Shown one piece after another: positions 61,001 to 64,000 of a stretch of 64,000 nt of DNA. The notes under the pieces were generated by a model. It worked only from the letters and a program-made list of their open reading frames with translations, was not told the DNA's origin and did no database searches. Every line of letters starts with the position of its first letter. Positions within the stretch are counted from its first letter, which is position 1. The DNA lies in the NCBI GenBank assembly GCA_964610385.1, contig CAZSXW010000006.1:84156-148155 (forward strand), given 5' to 3'. The stretch is from CAZBSE01 sp964610385. GTDB taxonomy: Bacteria > Actinomycetota > Humimicrobiia > Humimicrobiales > Humimicrobiaceae. Both the position numbers and the translations under genes were made by a program.

Positions 61001-61006
61001 CTGGCG

Positions 61007-61357
61007 TCATGTGATTCTTTTTAGTATCTCTTTGTATTTTTTTGAGTGAGGTCTCATTACCGAGGCCATTTTTAGGTGTCCTACCGCCTGGTTCATTTTT
61101 CTTTCCTTTATGAGGCACATTCCCAGTCCATAGTGTGCAAAATCATTTGCTGCATCTATTTCCAGGGCTTTGATAAAATTCTTTTTGGCAGAACGGTAAA
61201 AACCGTAGTTATAATATGCACTGGCAAGTAATTCTCTTATAGAACCTTTTCTGGGTTCTAAATCTTTTGCTTTTTCAAGCATCATTATAGCATCTAAGAA
61301 TTTACCTCTTTGGACTAAGATTTTACCTTTTTTGAAAAAGTAATAAGCGCTCTTCAT
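61007..61357 (-). CDS. Small TPR-repeat protein
   Basis: A 116-residue protein with about three tetratricopeptide repeats: YYFFKKGKILVQRGKFLDAIMMLEKAKDLEP, ASAYYNYGFYRSAKKNFIKALEIDAANDFAHYGLGMCLIKERKMNQAVGHLKMASVMRP. TPR domains bind partner proteins. It reads toward the DUF192 gene. Upstream, the second Tad locus starts in the opposite direction. It may be an accessory of the pilus locus, though nothing proves this. Confidence 0.85.
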   Translation of the reverse strand: MKSAYYFFKKGKILVQRGKFLDAIMMLEKAKDLEPRKGSIRELLASAYYNYGFYRSAKKNFIKALEIDAANDFAHYGLGMCLIKERKMNQAVGHLKMASVMRPHSKKYKEILKRIT

Positions 61358-61463
61358 TATTTGGCACCCTTTTATCTTAAATAACCAATTATTGTAATTA
61401 TAATTATAACACTATTGGATTACCAGGCCAGATAGCTTTTGTATACAATATTTAATTTATTTA

Positions 61464-61492
61464 TTTACACAAATAATTAATTATGTTAATAT
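61464..61492 (+). promoter_or_regulatory. Promoter of second Tad locus
   Basis: TTTACA (61464-61469) and TAATAT (61487-61492), 17 bases apart, about 60 bases before the cpaB-like gene. Good spacing and position. Confidence 0.6.
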
Positions 61493-61551
61493 GCTTATAT
61501 GTTTAATATAAAATGATGATAGAGAAACTCCATAGAGGTAAAAAATAAAAA

Positions 61552-62304
61552 ATGAACAGGATATCTTTAATAGTGAAACAGAGGATGTTGGGTATTGTAT
61601 TTATTATCATTGCTGTTATAGGTGGAGTCTTTGTTTTTTGGTATATAAGCAATTTAAAATCCAGGATTTCGGAAGATGATGGATACAGGAAGATATTTAT
61701 AACCAGAGCTGATATCAAGGAGGGGGAGGAGATTACTGAGGAACTGATCGAGATGCAGAAAATAAATGAGAACATATTCAGTGAAAATTTCATTATAGAA
61801 AAGGATGACATTCTGGGTAAAAAGGCTTCGGAAAATATTATGAAGGGTGACATCATAACGGTTGATAAGCTAGAAGGAATAGACTCCAGTAATGGATTGA
61901 GCACCGGATTTTCATCTTATATTCCTTATAAATCAAGAGCGGTAAGCGTACCGGTCAACTTTTATGGAGATAAATCATTGATAAGAACAGGAGACAGAGT
62001 GGACATTATATCTACTTATTATGAGGCAGGCAGCGGGGTTATATATTCAGATGTTGTACTTTCTGAAAAGGAAATAGTGTTGATCGCAAGTGATCTAGGG
62101 GGAGGCTTTTCTGTGGAGGAAAACGGTAATGGGGGATCTTTGGTAGACTCCATATTTGAAAACAGCTCGATAGATTATGGTTATGCAAATACATTGATTC
62201 TTACTTTTTATCTTGATTGTCTGGAAGCAAAAGAGATTTTCTCGGCACTGGAAAAGGGGGTCCTTAATTTATCTATTTGTCCCAGAAGTTATATAGAAAG
62301 CTGA
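61552..62304 (+). CDS. CpaB-like pilus assembly protein, second locus
   Basis: A 250-residue protein with an N-terminal transmembrane helix (about 12-32), a SAF-like domain (FITRADIKEGEEITEELIEMQKINENIF; DILGKKASENIMKGDIITVDKL) and the RcpC motif AVSVPVNFYGDKSLIRTGDRVDIISTYYE. It is shorter than the copy at 43080 and has no obvious repeat region. It begins the second Tad-type gene set, with an unusual cpaE and a tadA next. Confidence 0.82.
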   Translation: MNRISLIVKQRMLGIVFIIIAVIGGVFVFWYISNLKSRISEDDGYRKIFITRADIKEGEEITEELIEMQKINENIFSENFIIEKDDILGKKASENIMKGDIITVDKLEGIDSSNGLSTGFSSYIPYKSRAVSVPVNFYGDKSLIRTGDRVDIISTYYEAGSGVIYSDVVLSEKEIVLIASDLGGGFSVEENGNGGSLVDSIFENSSIDYGYANTLILTFYLDCLEAKEIFSALEKGVLNLSICPRSYIES

Positions 62305-62367
62305 TGAATTTGAAATCATTTGATTTATATATACTTTTTTAAAACTTGGAAAGGGAGTTAGAGGTTA

Positions 62368-63126
62368 GTGATGATTGATGATAACGAATCAAAGATAGTA
62401 TTATTTTCTGGAAGCAAGGGTGGGTGCGGGTGCAGTTTTATTGCTTATTGCGTTTCTACTTATCTTGCCAGGGAGACGACCAAAAACATATTGCTGCTGG
62501 ATTTAAACATTGGTAAAAAAGACAGCAGGATAGTCTTTAATTTGTTGGATAACAGCCAGAGAGACCTTGGTGATATCGAAAAAGTAATAGATGAACTTGA
62601 TACATCCATTTTAAAAAGACTTGTGATAGATTTTGAAAACAGCCTTAATTTGATCCTCCCCCCTGTAAAAATTGAAAAGTCAAGTGTTATTGAAAAAGAC
62701 CAGCTGGAAAAACTTTTTAATATATTGAAAGACCATTATGATATTATTTGTGTGGATTTTCCGAATTATCTTTTCAGCCACAGTAAACTCTGCCTTAAGG
62801 AATATATAAATAAGTTTGTCTTTATTTCTCTGCCTGATCTGATCTCAGTAAATAATCTGAATATAATAACAGGCAATATCATCTGTGATGAGCCGTACTA
62901 TGATTTCGATATAATAATAAACAAATATAACATCAGGCCGGCTGTTTCACCGTCGGGTCTTAACAGCATACTAAAGTATCCCATAGATGCTTTTATACCT
63001 TATGATAGGGATATTGAATTCCTAATACTTAACCGGGGACCGGATTCCATTTTTAAATATAGTCTCCGGATTGTACAGAATATTTCTGCCTTTTCCAGAA
63101 AGTTATACGAGGACCTGAGTTTATGA
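62368..63126 (+). CDS. CpaE-like P-loop protein lacking the catalytic lysine
   Basis: A 252-residue MinD-type protein without a receiver domain. The P-loop reads GSKGGCGCS (about 15-23): the second lysine of KGGxGKS is replaced by cysteine, while the first lysine is kept. The rest follows the fold: ILLLDLNIGKKDSRIVFNLL, DIICVDFPNYLFS and IDAFIPYDRDIEFLILN. Atypical Walker A motifs are known in some TadZ proteins, so it may be a nucleotide-binding but weakly hydrolytic localisation factor. It overlaps tadA by 4 bp. Confidence 0.78.
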   Translation: MMIDDNESKIVLFSGSKGGCGCSFIAYCVSTYLARETTKNILLLDLNIGKKDSRIVFNLLDNSQRDLGDIEKVIDELDTSILKRLVIDFENSLNLILPPVKIEKSSVIEKDQLEKLFNILKDHYDIICVDFPNYLFSHSKLCLKEYINKFVFISLPDLISVNNLNIITGNIICDEPYYDFDIIINKYNIRPAVSPSGLNSILKYPIDAFIPYDRDIEFLILNRGPDSIFKYSLRIVQNISAFSRKLYEDLSL

Positions 63127-63983
63127 AGACAGCCGGAAGTATTACTAATCCATCAGATTATTTAGGTAGAAAGATATTAAAAAGGATCAAAGCAGATGAT
63201 CTATGCCTTCTTTCACCGGAATCAAGGTTAAGGATTATCAGTGGGTATTTAAAAAAAGTAATAGAAAGAGAAAAGATAATAATCAGTGAGAAAGAAATTT
63301 TAAGGCTGGCCAGGGAAATAAATGAAGACAGTTTTGGATTTGGACCTATCAGCTTACTCATAAATGATGATAGGATAACGGAGATAATGATAAATAATTA
63401 TGATCAGGTATATATTGAAGAGGATGCTGCCATAAAAAAAACAGATATTATTTTCAGAGATAATGATCATATACGTAACCTTGTGGATAAGATATTGAGC
63501 CCTCTGGGGTTGAGAATAGACGAGAGTTCTCCTATGGTTGATGCAAGGCTTAAAAACGGGTCCAGGATCAATGTGGTACTGAATCCTGCGGCTTCAAACG
63601 ATATAGTGGTCACTATAAGAAAGTTTAAAAGAAATATGATGGATATGGAAAGCCTTATAAAAGAAGGCACCTTAAATAAAGCAGTGGCTGATTTTATCAA
63701 AACTTGTGTAAGAAGTAAATTGAATATAATAATAAGCGGGGGTACATCCACCGGTAAGACAACATTTTTGAATGTCTTATCCAATTTCATACGGCAGTAT
63801 GAAAGGATCGTGACTATTGAAGAAACACTGGAGTTGAATTTAAATCTGCCTCACGTGGTCAAACTCGAGGGGAGGCCGTCGAATCTTGAAGGTAGAGGAG
63901 AGATAACTATCAGGGATCTGGTAAGGAATTCTTTAAGAATGAGACCAGATATGTTCATTTTTCAATTACACGTATTCAAGTAA
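63123..63983 (+). CDS. TadA/CpaF-like ATPase, C-terminal part missing
   Basis: A 286-residue protein whose first 275 or so residues match TadA: SFGFGPISLLINDDRITEIMINNYDQVYIE, Walker A GGTSTGKTT, and EGRGEITIRDLVRNSLRMRPD. Compared with the intact TadA at 45150, similarity stops right after RMRPD, and MFIFQLHVFK then a stop follows. The Walker B, Asp and His boxes (GEVRGGE, STIHAN) are absent. It is thus truncated, by an insertion, a rearrangement or a sequence-end artefact 20 bases before the window edge. It would be inactive as an ATPase. Confidence 0.8.
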   Translation: MKTAGSITNPSDYLGRKILKRIKADDLCLLSPESRLRIISGYLKKVIEREKIIISEKEILRLAREINEDSFGFGPISLLINDDRITEIMINNYDQVYIEEDAAIKKTDIIFRDNDHIRNLVDKILSPLGLRIDESSPMVDARLKNGSRINVVLNPAASNDIVVTIRKFKRNMMDMESLIKEGTLNKAVADFIKTCVRSKLNIIISGGTSTGKTTFLNVLSNFIRQYERIVTIEETLELNLNLPHVVKLEGRPSNLEGRGEITIRDLVRNSLRMRPDMFIFQLHVFK

Positions 63984-64000
63984 ATTCAAAATTAAATTTG

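Overview
The window is AT-rich bacterial DNA, densely packed with genes and mostly on the + strand, with many overlapping start and stop codons and frequent TTG or GTG starts. It looks like an anaerobe with Gram-positive-type gene regulation. Support comes from a tryptophan-specific T-box leader, an rpmE-thyX-DUF1385-prfA-prmC cluster, twin MinD-type ATPases carrying ferredoxin clusters, the MetV/MetF pair used in the Wood-Ljungdahl pathway, a nickel importer and a nickel-binding CooT-like protein. The phylum cannot be fixed from this window; Clostridia-like Firmicutes or a deep anaerobic actinobacterial-type lineage are both plausible.

Layout. 1-2871: ddl (cut by the window edge), a LysN-type aminotransferase and a GNAT-like protein. 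2900-4756: promoter, Trp T-box, trpB2 and terminator. 5190-11802: rho, folD (reverse strand), rpmE, thyX, DUF1385, prfA, prmC. 11948-21947: ArsB/NhaD-type permease, initiator tRNA, lipoprotein, ymdB, tilS, hpt, ftsH and the folate genes folE, folP and folBK. 22122-31393: a redox and metal-cofactor island with two DUF5320 proteins, Mrp, a radical SAM enzyme, two NifX-like proteins, DUF134, two MinD-ferredoxin ATPases, a methyltransferase, an MBL protein, FmdB, MetV, MetF and a ferredoxin. 31421-37519: reverse-strand trmO/cooT, OsmC, DUF1638 and methyltransferases, then J-domain, methyltransferase and DUF89 genes. 37621-40242: a NikR-type operator and an ECF nickel importer. 40411-49543: a Tad/Flp pilus locus with two pilin genes, each behind a near-identical promoter and leader. 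49554-51582: coaX, dus and tRNA-Pro. 51562-51747: a small structured element bounded by a copy of the tRNA 3' end. 51814-61357: accessory genes (methyltransferases, VOC, uracil-DNA glycosylase, DUF3795, a terpene-cyclase-like protein, PfpI, lipoprotein, ferritin-like, DUF192, TPR) with a SPASM-domain gene remnant. 61464-64000: a second partial Tad locus (cpaB, an unusual cpaE, and a tadA whose homology stops abruptly).

The genes fit together as follows. Folate synthesis, FolD and MetV/MetF make and use one-carbon folates. The MinD/NifX/Mrp island probably serves Fe-S or metal cofactor handling. The nickel importer and the CooT-like protein would supply nickel enzymes such as CO dehydrogenase or hydrogenase, which are not in this window. 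The Tad genes encode a surface pilus. No CRISPR array, prophage, intact transposase or rRNA was seen. The most unusual items are the mini-element at tRNA-Pro, the duplicated flp promoter-leader modules, the VWA-TadB fusion, the CpaE paralogue lacking the P-loop lysine, and the conserved but poorly understood MinD/NifX/DUF5320 island.
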